From the NCBI GenBank assembly GCA_016177765.1, contig JACOUP010000003.1, positions 31,384 to 95,383 of the forward strand: a stretch of DNA of 64,000 nt. The letters run 5' to 3'. A model generated the notes under the pieces. It was given only the letters and a program-made list of their open reading frames with translations, searched no databases and was not told the origin of the DNA. This stretch comes from Deltaproteobacteria bacterium. Its GTDB lineage: Bacteria; UBA10199; JACPAL01; JACOUP01. Within the stretch, counting starts at the first letter, position 1. Each line of letters opens with the position of its first letter. Below, piece after piece: positions 14,661 through 24,042 of the stretch. The position numbers were made by a program, and so were the translations under genes.

Positions 14661-15968
14661 ATGAAAAATATAATCCTTTTATTGGCTCTCTTCTTGATCC
14701 CGCTCCAGGCTGAAGCAGGTGGGGTCATTCACTCAAAGAGGCTTGAAAAAGTTGTTTATAGGATAGGAGAAGAGAGGGTCTCCCCCGAAAAATTTACAGC
14801 CTACGTTAAAAAATTGCTTTCCGTTCGCGCAAGGATTGAAATCTCTATCCCTCTGCAGGATTTGGCCGAGTCGTGGGGGACCCTTGTCGGTTTGATGGGG
14901 ATGGAGGGGGTTGAAGAGTTTGAGCATATCAAAGATATATTGGGCAGAGAAGGTCCCTCAGACGATCCTCTCAAGGAGTACCTTGTAGACCTGAATGACT
15001 CCTCCGATTGCGGGAATAATCTGACCTCTTCGGTCAACATCTCAGACAGGGTCTTTGGTGCCGGCGGCGAAGAGGAGGCGGAAGGTGAGGAGGCACAGGA
15101 GGATCGCCAGGGGAGCCTTCTTGTTAATACGGAGATTGATCAACACCTCGAAGAGGCGAGGAAACAGAAAGAGGAACGAGACAATCCTCGAGACACGGCG
15201 CTGGGAGAATTACCGGTTGGATTTGAAAAGCACTGTCCCAGCAAACAGGAGATGGCCGGATTCGATTTTTCCGGATTAGATTTTTTTGGTGGGCTCAGTA
15301 TTGTAGTAAATGACCGTGGAGGGATCACCATTGCCGGAAGGGGTAATCTGGATGGCCACGCCGATGCGAGGTCCGGGAGTGTTGAGTATGATACCTCTCG
15401 CAATACGGGGGCGGTAAAAAATGGTGATGGTGACACGATTGTTAGGGTTGGAGGCAGTGATGGTGGGAGCGCTCCGTCAGATGGAGGTGGAACCCCATCA
15501 GGTAGAGGTGAGACTTCCGATGCGGGTGGTACGGAGTGGGCCGGCCCTGACGAAACGGGAGACAGCGATGGTACAGCGGTCAGTATGCCAAGTCCCGAAG
15601 GGGGCGGCGGTTCTTGCCAGCCGGGCAGTTCGAATCCTTTTTGTGTCAAGCTCTCAGGAGGAGGTCAGACCGGTGGGTCAATAAAAGAAGGTAAAGAGAA
15701 GGTTATCATGCCAAACCCGGAAGGGACAGAGGGGGATCTCCCCGGGGCGACTATTGGTGGAGTCCATTCGTGGCGACAGTTATTCAAAAAGAACTGCAAA
15801 GAGAAGGTGGAAAAGGCGGGACAACCGACTCCTGGATCAGACAACGGCAGTTGCTCCCTTCTTAAGGGTCCGGTTCAAATGGCCGGCGGTGGCAACCCTT
15901 GCGCCATGGTTCAATGCGGGGATGACGAAACACCGACTGTCGTCGGCAACCTGTGTGAGTGTCGATAA
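14661..15968 (+). CDS. Secreted Gly/Glu-rich protein, unrecognised
   Basis: About 435 residues. I prefer the ATG at 14661 (MKNIILLLALFLIPLQAEA-GG, clean signal peptide) over 14637, because a TATAAT box at 14628-14633 would start transcription after 14637. The N-terminal third is mixed charged; the middle is a low-complexity Gly/Asp/Ser stretch (GGSDGGSAPSDGGGTPSGRG); the C-terminus has several Cys (NPCAMVQCGDDE, GNLCECR). I know no domain. It is convergent with the lipoprotein gene that follows. It could be a type II secretion substrate, but nothing shows this directly. Confidence 0.65.
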   Translation: MKNIILLLALFLIPLQAEAGGVIHSKRLEKVVYRIGEERVSPEKFTAYVKKLLSVRARIEISIPLQDLAESWGTLVGLMGMEGVEEFEHIKDILGREGPSDDPLKEYLVDLNDSSDCGNNLTSSVNISDRVFGAGGEEEAEGEEAQEDRQGSLLVNTEIDQHLEEARKQKEERDNPRDTALGELPVGFEKHCPSKQEMAGFDFSGLDFFGGLSIVVNDRGGITIAGRGNLDGHADARSGSVEYDTSRNTGAVKNGDGDTIVRVGGSDGGSAPSDGGGTPSGRGETSDAGGTEWAGPDETGDSDGTAVSMPSPEGGGGSCQPGSSNPFCVKLSGGGQTGGSIKEGKEKVIMPNPEGTEGDLPGATIGGVHSWRQLFKKNCKEKVEKAGQPTPGSDNGSCSLLKGPVQMAGGGNPCAMVQCGDDETPTVVGNLCECR

Positions 15969-15979
15969 ACGGGCCTTCC

Positions 15980-17233
15980 TTATTTCTTCGCTGTAGCACA
16001 AGAAGTCGCACTCGCCGCCGTCAATGGGGTGGCAAAATCGATCGAGCCGGCCGTTTGGCCATCCACAATCTTTAGGGTAAAACCGCTATCCTGGTTCAGT
16101 TCAGCGACCGAGGCGGCTCCAAAAGAGGCCACGCAAGTGGCGAGCGGGACATATTTGGAGGTAGAGATGCTTGTCCCAATCTGGACGCAACGGGTCTCCG
16201 TAGGGCTGTTTTTAACGGTTTCCGCCGCTGTGGGGGTTGCCGGGAAATCAGTCCCCTGCCAATATTGGGCCCACAGATAACTCCCATTGGATTTCAATCG
16301 GTTGATGTAGCTATTAGGGGCCTGGTCACGAATCTGAATCGCCTCAAACAACTGTGTACTGGCGCTTAAGCTTCCTGCATAGCCGGCGACGTTGATCCCT
16401 GAACCCTCCCCGCGACCGGCGTAGTAGGCCGGCGATCCGGTCGCAAAAAAGAGAAACCGGTCTTCGGCCTTGTTTCGGATCCCCCCATAGAGCCAGTTGG
16501 AATTAAGGGAGACAAAGTATTGGTCTTCCGCCGAGCCCTGATTGACCGTCCACCAGAAACCGTCTGTGGCGTCTGAACCTTTTTGGAAACCGGAGAAGGC
16601 GATGGTCTGGGGGATCCCCCACGAGGCGTACCAGGGGATGGCGCTGACAATGCTCACCTCCTCCCCCCTGATGGCGACACAACTCTTGACGTTCTCAATC
16701 TTGGCGATCATGGAATCAAAGAAACAGGGATCGACCCCGAAATTAACGTAGTGCCCTGCTGTTGTTGAGATGGTTGCGCAAGATTTGGGATCGGCCAGCA
16801 CGGTCGGCTTGATATACTTCGAGCCGACACTGCCGTTGGAACAGTCGGTACAGTTAAAACAGGTGCCGTCAGCCAGGAAGGCGTCCGTACACTCGTTATT
16901 GTAATCGAGCCCCCAGAGCCGGGAAAGGATTTCTCCGGCCATGGAATCCGCCCCGCCGGAGGCGGTCAGACTGGGGCAGTCGGTGTAACTGGAACTGCAG
17001 GTTCCGGAAAGGGCATTTTTAGGGTGATTCACGCGGAAGGCATTGAGACTTGAGGAGACGGTGCCGATTTTGAGACCGGCAGGGACCTGGTTGTTCAATG
17101 CTTCTCCAAAAACGGCATAGGTGGCGGCCTCTGTGGCTTCTTCTGTTGTTGTGGTATCATCGGAAGAACTCGAACTACAACTGCTGAAGCCCACAAAACC
17201 GAGCAGAATAGCGAGCGAAATAATTTTTTTCAT
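15980..17233 (-). CDS. Putative lipoprotein, unrecognised (417 aa)
   Basis: Starts with MKKIISLAILLGFVGFSSC, a signal peptide with a lipobox-like FSSC, then a Ser/Thr-rich linker. The mature protein has many Cys, including CTDAFLADGTCFNCTDC, and stretches typical of compact periplasmic domains (WWTVNQGSAEDQYFVSLNSNWLYGG). No family recognised. A strong GGGAGGG ribosome site precedes the start. It is divergent from another lipoprotein gene, with a 16-base perfect palindrome between them, so the two may be co-regulated. Confidence 0.72.
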   Translation of the reverse strand: MKKIISLAILLGFVGFSSCSSSSSDDTTTTEEATEAATYAVFGEALNNQVPAGLKIGTVSSSLNAFRVNHPKNALSGTCSSSYTDCPSLTASGGADSMAGEILSRLWGLDYNNECTDAFLADGTCFNCTDCSNGSVGSKYIKPTVLADPKSCATISTTAGHYVNFGVDPCFFDSMIAKIENVKSCVAIRGEEVSIVSAIPWYASWGIPQTIAFSGFQKGSDATDGFWWTVNQGSAEDQYFVSLNSNWLYGGIRNKAEDRFLFFATGSPAYYAGRGEGSGINVAGYAGSLSASTQLFEAIQIRDQAPNSYINRLKSNGSYLWAQYWQGTDFPATPTAAETVKNSPTETRCVQIGTSISTSKYVPLATCVASFGAASVAELNQDSGFTLKIVDGQTAGSIDFATPLTAASATSCATAKK

Positions 17234-17296
17234 AGGTCCCTCCCATTGTCAGAATTCAGAAAAGTAGACTATAACTCAGCCGGGATTATCTTTCAG

Positions 17297-17312
17297 CATG
17301 ATCTAGATCATG
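17297..17312. promoter_or_regulatory. Perfect FNR/CRP-like palindrome
   Basis: CATGATCTAGATCATG is a perfect 16-base palindrome with the TGAT-N4-ATCA core used by FNR/DNR-type regulators. It sits 64 bases before one lipoprotein start and 51 bases before the divergent one, a good operator position for both. The regulator is not in the window. Confidence 0.55.
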
Positions 17313-17362
17313 TCCCTTTTAGTAGATTTTTTCTGGGATTTCTATATAACAAGGAGGTGATT

Positions 17363-18514
17363 TTGCGCCGGGGATCATGGCTAATCTTTTTAGTGGTGGT
17401 GATCTTTCTGACCTCTTGCGGTTCCTCGTCCCAAACGGCCGACAATGGGGAGGGAAATTCCGGCACCGATGAGGGAACCGGTGACGATCTCCCCGCTTGT
17501 GGCAGCCAAAACACCTTTTTTACCGCCTCACCCTTGGAGGCTTCCGCTTTCAGCTCGATTACCCCTCTGGGAAACCTTAACCCTTCGGCGCACACCTTTC
17601 CGACAGACCACACCTATCTGATGCTAACCGACAAGACCCAGTCGGTTTCTGTTTATGCCCCTGGGGATCTCACGATTACGAAGGTTATTGATTACTCCAA
17701 TAATTATTCGGTCACCTTTTACTCCTGTGCCGAAATTTATGGGTATTATGACCATATGACGACCTTGGTAGAGAGTATTACCTCACAATTCAATTCTGCC
17801 AATGCCTGTCCTTCTTTGGGTCCTTCCACGGCGACCACCTATTGCCCGAGTATCCAGGTCAAGGCGGGGGATCAGATAGGGTCCATTGGAGGACCCAACG
17901 CCGACGGCTCTGCGGCCCTTGATTTTGGCGCTCGGGATACCCGTCTGGCCAAGACCTCATTTATCAATATGGATGGGGCGGTTAACAGCCAGTATGTTGT
18001 TTGCCCTTATGATTATTACGTTTCGGGGAGCGTCAAAGACGGTCTTGTTGACAAACTCAAGAGCGTAAGGACTACCGAGCCGTTCTGTGGCACTGTAGCC
18101 TTGGATGTTACGAACACGGCGCAGGGGAGATGGTACCTGGCCGGTTCCAGCGCCTCCAGCTCGGATGAGAGTCAGCACCTGGCCCTGGTCCCCTCCAATT
18201 TTGATCCTAACGTCAAGGTCCTTTCGGTGGGAAATTCGACCGTCGGTACGGGGGCTTCTCATTTTGATCCCCTCTCGAGCGGGCTCATCCGCCGGAGTTT
18301 TGCGGATATCACCAATGACGGGAACACCGCCTGTTTTGACAGTTTGCGAAATACAGCCAGTGCCGTTACCGGGACGGCGTTGTCAGGCCGCTTTTTTCTG
18401 AAGATGACCAGTAATACGGCCCTCAAATTGGAGAAGGATGCTTCCAGTAGCAGCTGTCCCAGTGACCCCAATACCTGGAGTTTCACCTCGTCAGCCGTTA
18501 ACTTTGAGCGGTAA
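17363..18514 (+). CDS. Putative lipoprotein, unrecognised (383 aa)
   Basis: I choose the TTG at 17363: AAGGAGG lies 5 bases upstream and it gives MRRGSWLIFLVVVIFLTSCGSS, a signal peptide with lipobox LTSC. Upstream in-frame codons would add 39 residues before the signal. After a Gly/Asp linker the mature part contains VSVYAPGDLTITKV and IQVKAGDQIGSIGGPN, which hint at a lysostaphin/M23 peptidase-like beta fold (compare G-D-x-I-G patterns), but the usual zinc ligands are not clear and I do not assign it. A TATATA/TATAAC box lies just before the ribosome site, and an FNR-like palindrome upstream. Confidence 0.7.
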   Translation: MRRGSWLIFLVVVIFLTSCGSSSQTADNGEGNSGTDEGTGDDLPACGSQNTFFTASPLEASAFSSITPLGNLNPSAHTFPTDHTYLMLTDKTQSVSVYAPGDLTITKVIDYSNNYSVTFYSCAEIYGYYDHMTTLVESITSQFNSANACPSLGPSTATTYCPSIQVKAGDQIGSIGGPNADGSAALDFGARDTRLAKTSFINMDGAVNSQYVVCPYDYYVSGSVKDGLVDKLKSVRTTEPFCGTVALDVTNTAQGRWYLAGSSASSSDESQHLALVPSNFDPNVKVLSVGNSTVGTGASHFDPLSSGLIRRSFADITNDGNTACFDSLRNTASAVTGTALSGRFFLKMTSNTALKLEKDASSSSCPSDPNTWSFTSSAVNFER

Positions 18515-18534
18515 GGCAAGAACCGGTGGTTCGC

Positions 18535-19833
18535 CTACTTCAAGGCCTCCACGCTTTGCAGGGTAAACGTGACTTCCTGAGTTGTGTTCGAGCAACCATC
18601 AAATGTAAAACCACCCTGGGAAGAATCAGTGCAGTGAAGGGTTGCCGTAAAAGAGGTTCCCACCTCTGTCTGGCGTTGAAACTTGGTGAGGAGAGGACCG
18701 GTGGTGCCCCGGTAGTCTTGGAGTTCCAGATTCCCGTCACTCCCGGTTTTGACGAAAGACACTTTTGAAAACGGAGAAACGGCGGTTGTTGTTTTTGAAT
18801 TGATCAGCGTCGCGGTATCAACGCCATAAATGGTTTTGGTCAAATCCCCCTGAACAGAATAGAATTCCAACCGGATATCAAAGTTATCGGCACCGCTGGA
18901 AACGGTAGCCATGTAGGTTTCCTTGGTGACGCTCTCAGAGGTCTTGTGAGGAACCGGTGTGAGACTAATCATCGGGACGAGCAACTGGTTCCCGACGGTA
19001 TCCTTGAGGATGCAACTGCCACAACCCCCAAGACCGGGGGAATAAGCTTTGATCAAACCTTCAGGATTGAAGGTGAGATCGAGGGCAAATTGGACGTTGT
19101 TATCAATGTCCGCTTGAGTGATGACAAACGGGTTCTGAAACCGGAACCAGGATCCACCGTTACCCAGGACAACAACCGCTTCTTTGGCCGAAGAGATCAT
19201 TGAAAAATCATCGGTGGCTGTGGTCATTGGCCCCTGGTTAGAATCAACAGTCGCCGTTGTCCCGTCTGCGGTTCTGTAAGTAGTGCCATCCGCCATCGTT
19301 ACTTCAGCCTTCAGTTTAACCGGAAGGTACCAGTTGATGTAACCGTAATTATAGGAGCGGACGTCCGCCGTTGTAAGAGTTTTATCGGTTTTGAGGGTCG
19401 CTCGAGAGGTATCGTCAATCAGATCGACAAAACCGTCATCGGACCCACGGGCGACATCACCAAAGGGGGCAAAGTCCTGGTCTAGGGTATAAGTGTAACG
19501 CGAATCCGACTGATTACCTTTGTATAATTCCAAACAGCCGGTCGGGTTGTTGTAGGCGGACCCTGAGGTGTCTATCTTTTCGCAGATGGTGATAGAGGTG
19601 ATGTAATATTTCATACTTTGAAGTCCTGTAGCCGTGGCCTGTCCCACAAGTGCCTGAGTGGCCTCAGAAGTGGAGGCTTGGGGTGATGTCTGTGTGGCCA
19701 GTTTCAAGGCCGAGGAGATTTTTGGCTCGGTGGCGGTGCTTCCTGTATCTGTACCGCCGGAAGAACCACTGCCACCGCAAGAGGCCAGAAAGATTACTGC
19801 GACTATCAAGAATCCGAGCATCTTCCGTTTCAT
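18535..19833 (-). CDS. Putative lipoprotein, unrecognised (432 aa)
   Basis: Begins MKRKMLGFLIVAVIFLASCGG, a lipoprotein signal (LASC) with AAAGGAG upstream, followed by a Gly/Ser/Thr linker. The body has an immunoglobulin-like or beta-sandwich flavour (SMKYYITSITICEKI, YNYGYINWYLPVKLKAEVTMADG) and a CGSC pair. No known domain is recognised. Convergent with the previous gene, 20 bases apart; a small hairpin gaacc-ggt-ggttc at 18520-18532 may end both transcripts. Its promoter region is shared with the TIGR02147 regulator gene on the other side. Confidence 0.72.
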   Translation of the reverse strand: MKRKMLGFLIVAVIFLASCGGSGSSGGTDTGSTATEPKISSALKLATQTSPQASTSEATQALVGQATATGLQSMKYYITSITICEKIDTSGSAYNNPTGCLELYKGNQSDSRYTYTLDQDFAPFGDVARGSDDGFVDLIDDTSRATLKTDKTLTTADVRSYNYGYINWYLPVKLKAEVTMADGTTYRTADGTTATVDSNQGPMTTATDDFSMISSAKEAVVVLGNGGSWFRFQNPFVITQADIDNNVQFALDLTFNPEGLIKAYSPGLGGCGSCILKDTVGNQLLVPMISLTPVPHKTSESVTKETYMATVSSGADNFDIRLEFYSVQGDLTKTIYGVDTATLINSKTTTAVSPFSKVSFVKTGSDGNLELQDYRGTTGPLLTKFQRQTEVGTSFTATLHCTDSSQGGFTFDGCSNTTQEVTFTLQSVEALK

Positions 19834-19926
19834 AGAGAGTCTCCTTTACGTTAGTATTGAAAGTATACTTTATCATTGTAAGGGTTAGTCCGAAGCATTT
19901 CAAGATAATATTTTAAAATACGTATT

Positions 19927-20000
19927 CTTTTGAACACAGTATTTATTATAATATATTGTTATATATAGATATTTTTTTGTATAAAGTTGTTTTGAACACA
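19927..20000 (+). promoter_or_regulatory. Paired direct repeats in an AT-rich divergent promoter region
   Basis: The motif ttttgaacaca occurs at 19928-19938 and 19990-20000, 62 bases apart (about six helical turns), in a strongly AT-rich gap between a lipoprotein gene and the TIGR02147 gene. A TATAAT lies at 19947-19952. The spacing on the same helical face suggests binding sites for one regulator, possibly the adjacent TIGR02147 protein. Confidence 0.35.
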
Positions 20001-20053
20001 AAATTGATATAAATTTCTTGTTTAATGGTTGGGAGATCGGTAGAATTCAAATC

Positions 20054-20908
20054 ATGGGCAGGACCGGCTCCAAAATCGACTTGTTTCAATACCGCGACTA
20101 CCGGTCCTTTTTAAAAGACTGGTACAAGGCGGCCAAGGCGGAAAGGAGTTCCTATTCCTTCCGTCTCTTTGCCAAAAAGGCCGGGTTTGTTTCGAGCAAC
20201 TTCCTGATGCTGGTGATGCAGGGCAAACGGAACTTAACCGAGGAGAGCCTGAAGAAGTGCCTCGTGGGGTTGGGCCTGAACAAGCAGGAGCAGGATTTTT
20301 TCAGGAGCCTGGTTTTCTTCAATCAGGCGAAGACCCATGAGGACAAGCATTTCTATTACCAACAGCTTCTTCGCTCCAGAAAGTTCCGTCAGCTCAAGCC
20401 GATTGAAAAACAGCAGTATCAATACTATTCGGCCTGGTATCACCCCGTTGTTCGTGAACTTGTTGTTTCACCGGAGTTCGACGGCACGCCGGAATGGATC
20501 GCCAGGCATCTGTTCCCGGCAATCGCACCAGCCCAGGCGGCCAAATCGATAGAACTTCTCGAAGGGCTCGGCTTTATAGAGAAGGATAAAAATGGGCGAT
20601 GGCAACAGACCAGCACGATTATCTCGACAGGGCCGGAACTGATCTCAGTGGTGGTCCATAATTATCACAAACTTCTCCTGGATCTCTCCAAACAGGTGAT
20701 GGATCAGTTGTCTCTCAAGGACCGCGAGGTCAGTGCCTTGACGTTGGGGGTTAAGAAGGAGAGGCTGGAAGAACTCCGGAATAAAATCCGTGAATTCCGC
20801 CAGGAGATCCTCAAACTGGTTTCCGAAGATACCGAGCCTGAAGAGGTGGTTCAGTTGAACATCCAGTTTTTCCCAGTGACGAAGGATTTGAAAGGGGTAA
20901 AAATATGA
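20054..20908 (+). CDS. TIGR02147-family putative regulator
   Basis: 284 residues from the ATG at 20054 (a TTG at 20018 would add 12). The N-terminus IDLFQYRDYRSFLKDWY and the following YSFRLFAKKAGFVSSNFLMLVMQGKRNLTEES are hallmarks of the TIGR02147 family (DUF4423), first noted in Fibrobacter and Bdellovibrio relatives. It has an N-terminal helix-turn-helix-like region and a C-terminal helical domain. These proteins are often encoded beside lipoproteins and are thought to be regulators. Here the stop overlaps the start of a lipoprotein gene by 4 bases, so the pair is one operon. Confidence 0.85.
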   Translation: MGRTGSKIDLFQYRDYRSFLKDWYKAAKAERSSYSFRLFAKKAGFVSSNFLMLVMQGKRNLTEESLKKCLVGLGLNKQEQDFFRSLVFFNQAKTHEDKHFYYQQLLRSRKFRQLKPIEKQQYQYYSAWYHPVVRELVVSPEFDGTPEWIARHLFPAIAPAQAAKSIELLEGLGFIEKDKNGRWQQTSTIISTGPELISVVVHNYHKLLLDLSKQVMDQLSLKDREVSALTLGVKKERLEELRNKIREFRQEILKLVSEDTEPEEVVQLNIQFFPVTKDLKGVKI

Positions 20909-22116
20909 AGACCGTTACAAGAATAGCCCTGTTTTTTTCCTGTTTGTTACTGACAGCCTGTGGGGGTGCGGGGGGGACGGAGACAGGGACGACGGATACC
21001 GGCAATGAGATAGATACGTCGGTCTTGGGATCACGGGTGGAGGCGGTCGCTTCGGCTCTGCTTCCCAATATCCCCAAATCTTCCACCAGCGGTTTTACCT
21101 CGATCGAGGCGTTGACCTACGGGACGAACGATCACTGGGCAACCTATCGGAACAGTGACAACGTGACGGTCCTGACCGATATCTTCGGGGGCGCCAATGA
21201 AGAGCCTCGTGTGGTGACCAGGGTTCGTGTCTTGTTGGATCACTTGAAGGGGAAATTTCAGGATATCTTTTCGAAGGACTCAAAGATTGATTGCACAGGG
21301 GCGGTTCCTCTCACTGCGGATGATTCAATAACAATCTCCTTTTATGGAGCGATTGCCAACGGGACCCAGGACAATCGTTATTTTGACTGTGTTAAGGAAA
21401 CCGTTGTCAGTGAGCTGGATCAGGAGACGACGATTTACGGCAAAGACAAAGACGGGGTTGTTCGTCTTGTCGATATGTCGGATAAGACGAGCACCAATTC
21501 CGAGAGCACGGCGATCCGCGGTGATCAGGTCCGTATTCGTGCCGTCCGGTATGCCACTTATGCCGAGGTTCAGGAAAACGGCAGCAAGGTGAGTTATATT
21601 GACCTCCATTTTGCCCATGGGAGCTCCTACAATGGAGCGGACAAGGCTTTTTCAACCTCTGATGATGTTATCTTCAAAAGCCGGAGCCGGATTACGGGGC
21701 GTGCCGTCCTGGACAACGACGGAAACCCGACGATCGGTCTCGGCGATTTTACGGTTACCAAGTACGATGTAGCCGAAAACGGGGCTTCTCCGGCAGTGAC
21801 CCAGACCATCGGGCGCGGCAATTATGGGGGAAACCAATATTCTCTCTTCAGGATCAATTCTAACATGAGCAGTCTGAGAGACCTGGGGACCAAGACCTTC
21901 TGCCTCCAGACGCCGGCGGGCGGTTCGGGACTCCCTTCTGATGCCGACTCGCTCAACTGCGGTAGTCTGGAGAGCGCCACTGCATGGGAGGGGGTTTTCC
22001 CTTTTAGTCTTACCCCGGAGATCAGTCAGGGCTTCGATGCGGCAGAATTCTTCGAAGGGGATGACACCGATATGATCGCCAACGACGGGGGCAACTTTAC
22101 GATCCCGGATTTTTAG
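20905..22116 (+). CDS. Putative lipoprotein coupled to the TIGR02147 gene
   Basis: 403 residues. Signal peptide MKTVTRIALFFSCLLLTAC with lipobox LTAC, followed by a GTETGTTDTG linker. The mature protein contains KVSYIDLHFAHGSSYNGADKAFSTSD and other beta-rich stretches. No domain recognised. Its start overlaps the upstream stop (ATGA at 20905-20908). Functional linkage to the TIGR02147 protein is inferred from this coupling, which is typical of such pairs. Confidence 0.78.
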   Translation: MKTVTRIALFFSCLLLTACGGAGGTETGTTDTGNEIDTSVLGSRVEAVASALLPNIPKSSTSGFTSIEALTYGTNDHWATYRNSDNVTVLTDIFGGANEEPRVVTRVRVLLDHLKGKFQDIFSKDSKIDCTGAVPLTADDSITISFYGAIANGTQDNRYFDCVKETVVSELDQETTIYGKDKDGVVRLVDMSDKTSTNSESTAIRGDQVRIRAVRYATYAEVQENGSKVSYIDLHFAHGSSYNGADKAFSTSDDVIFKSRSRITGRAVLDNDGNPTIGLGDFTVTKYDVAENGASPAVTQTIGRGNYGGNQYSLFRINSNMSSLRDLGTKTFCLQTPAGGSGLPSDADSLNCGSLESATAWEGVFPFSLTPEISQGFDAAEFFEGDDTDMIANDGGNFTIPDF

Positions 22117-22136
22117 GAGTTTATTCGCTTGTAGGA

Positions 22137-22475
22137 CTAGTAACGACTCTCGCCGCCGCCGTGACGGCGATTACCGCCAAAACCGCCACGTCTTGGCCCG
22201 CCGCCGCCACCACCGGGGCGGTCTCTGCTTTCGGGACGGGCCTCATTGACAACGATTTTTCTGTCACCGAGAGGGGTATCATTGAGTTTCTCAACCGCCT
22301 GCTTGGCGGCCTCCTCAGAAGTCATCTCGACAAAACCAAAGCCGCGGGACCGGCCTGAAAACTTGTCTGTGATGATTCGGGCACTGGTGACCTCGCCGTA
22401 AGCGGCGAAGGTCTGGCTCAATTCTTCTTCGGTTGTGCTAAACGGCAGATTCCCTACATACAGTTTGGTCCCCAT
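22137..22475 (-). CDS. RRM-domain RNA-binding protein
   Basis: 112 residues with one RNA recognition motif: RNP2 KLYVGNLPF (residues 3-11) and RNP1 RGFGFVEM (about 44-51), then a Gly/Arg-rich tail (GGGGGGPRRGGFGGNRRHGG). This is the common bacterial glycine-rich RRM protein, associated with cold or RNA chaperoning. It has an AGGAGGGG ribosome site. Single gene, convergent with the preceding lipoprotein. Confidence 0.93.
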   Translation of the reverse strand: MGTKLYVGNLPFSTTEEELSQTFAAYGEVTSARIITDKFSGRSRGFGFVEMTSEEAAKQAVEKLNDTPLGDRKIVVNEARPESRDRPGGGGGGPRRGGFGGNRRHGGGESRY

Positions 22476-22542
22476 ATCCCCTCCTTAAATAGAGGCTTGG
22501 GACGTCCCACGATTAGGTCGTTTTGTCAAATAAAATAGCCGG

Positions 22543-23865
22543 TTAGGAGGAACTCTTCTCCAGGTCTCCCTTCCAGAGGTATTCACGGGTCAGATGGACG
22601 GCGACACCGCTCAAGGCGATCAGCGAAATCAGATTGGGGATTGCCATCAGCCCATTGGCGATGTCGGCAAAGGCCCAGACCATCGGGAGCGTTGCCACCG
22701 AACCGACCATCACCGCGGCAACCCACAGATAGCGATACGGTTTGATCGCCCTCGTTCCCAAAAGGTACTCCGCCGCTTTTTCGCCGTAGTACGACCAACC
22801 GAGGATGGTGGAAAAGACAAAGGTGAGGAGTCCGACGGTCAGGATCAAAGGGCCTACATAGGGGATATGGCTGAAGGCCGATTTTGTCAGGGCCGCCCCT
22901 TTCAGCCCGGCCGCCCAATCGCCCGAGCCGACGACCACAAGACCGGTTATCGCGCAGACGACAACAGTGTCCCAGAAGGTGCCGGTGGAGGAGACCAGCG
23001 CCTGACGGACCGGATTTTTCGTTTGTGCCGCCGCCGCAACGATCGGGGCGCTTCCCAAGCCTGATTCGTTGGAAAAAAGCCCCCGGGCGACGCCGTAACG
23101 GATCGCCTCTTTCATTCCTGCCCCCATGAATCCGCCGATGGCGGCCTGGCCGGTCAAGGCGGAGGAAAAAATCAGGCGAAAGGTTTCCGGAATTTTATCG
23201 GCATGGAGGATCAAGATCCAGAGACAGCCCAGAACGTAGAAGATCGCCATGAAGGGGACAAGCCGTTCGCAAACACGGGCAATGGAACGGATCCCTCCCA
23301 AAATAACGAGGGCGGTGAACACCGTCATCAGCGAACCGCTGATCCAGGGCGAAATATGAAACGTTTCGCCGACCATTTGTGCGATGGAATTGGCCTGGAC
23401 CATATTGCCGATTCCAAAAGCGGCGATTGCGGTAAAAAAGGCGAACAGAATTCCCAGCCACCGACAGTTCATCCCCTTCTCCAGGACGTACATCGGTCCG
23501 CCGGCCATTTCCCCCTTTGGGGTCTTGATCCGATAATGGACGGAAAGAACCGCCTCCGCATATTTGGTGGCGATCCCGAAGACGCCGGTCAGCCACATCC
23601 AGAGAACTGCCCCCGGCCCGCCGGCGGCAACTGCTGTGGCCACCCCGACGATATTTCCCGTCCCGATCGTGGCGGCCAGGGCGGTGGTCAACGCCCCGAA
23701 ATGGCTGATGTCCCCGGTTCCTTCGGTGGTGCGTTGGAGGGAAAGACGGATCGCCTTCCCCAGATAACGCTGGATGAAACGGAGCCGGAAGGTGAGAAAC
23801 AGGTGCGTTCCGACCAGCAAAATCAACAGGGGAGGGCCCCAGATCCAGTCGCTGGTCTTGTTCAA
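22543..23865 (-). CDS. alsT: Sodium:alanine symporter (AGCS family)
   Basis: 440 residues with about ten membrane segments. Family signatures seen: NIVGVATAVAAGGPGAVLWMW, AGGPMYVLEKGM, GIRSIARVCERLVPFMAIFY and LFSNESGLGSAPIVAAAA. It imports alanine or glycine with sodium. The start is a TTG at 23865 with GGAAG 5 bases upstream. The frame continues further upstream with family-like residues (FLQSLEVF) but no standard start codon, so the N-terminus may be slightly longer. Confidence 0.92.
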   Translation of the reverse strand: MNKTSDWIWGPPLLILLVGTHLFLTFRLRFIQRYLGKAIRLSLQRTTEGTGDISHFGALTTALAATIGTGNIVGVATAVAAGGPGAVLWMWLTGVFGIATKYAEAVLSVHYRIKTPKGEMAGGPMYVLEKGMNCRWLGILFAFFTAIAAFGIGNMVQANSIAQMVGETFHISPWISGSLMTVFTALVILGGIRSIARVCERLVPFMAIFYVLGCLWILILHADKIPETFRLIFSSALTGQAAIGGFMGAGMKEAIRYGVARGLFSNESGLGSAPIVAAAAQTKNPVRQALVSSTGTFWDTVVVCAITGLVVVGSGDWAAGLKGAALTKSAFSHIPYVGPLILTVGLLTFVFSTILGWSYYGEKAAEYLLGTRAIKPYRYLWVAAVMVGSVATLPMVWAFADIANGLMAIPNLISLIALSGVAVHLTREYLWKGDLEKSSS

Positions 23866-24042
23866 AAAGACTTCCAGAGATTGAAGAAAAGGGGCGATGA
23901 AAACTTTCTATAATAATGGGGGACCGAAATCAAGAAAGTTTATGATTATACTTGTAAATTTTATGGGTTATTTTTTACCCGTAATGTTTATTAAATATAT
24001 ATTTGTACAGGGGTAATTTATGATACAATTTTCGACAGATCC

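Noticed and set aside
24003..24029. Full -35/-10 promoter for the fibre gene
   Set aside because: The extended -10 TGATACAAT is good, but the only -35 candidate (TTGTAC) has a 15-base spacer, so I mention only the -10 within the gene entry.
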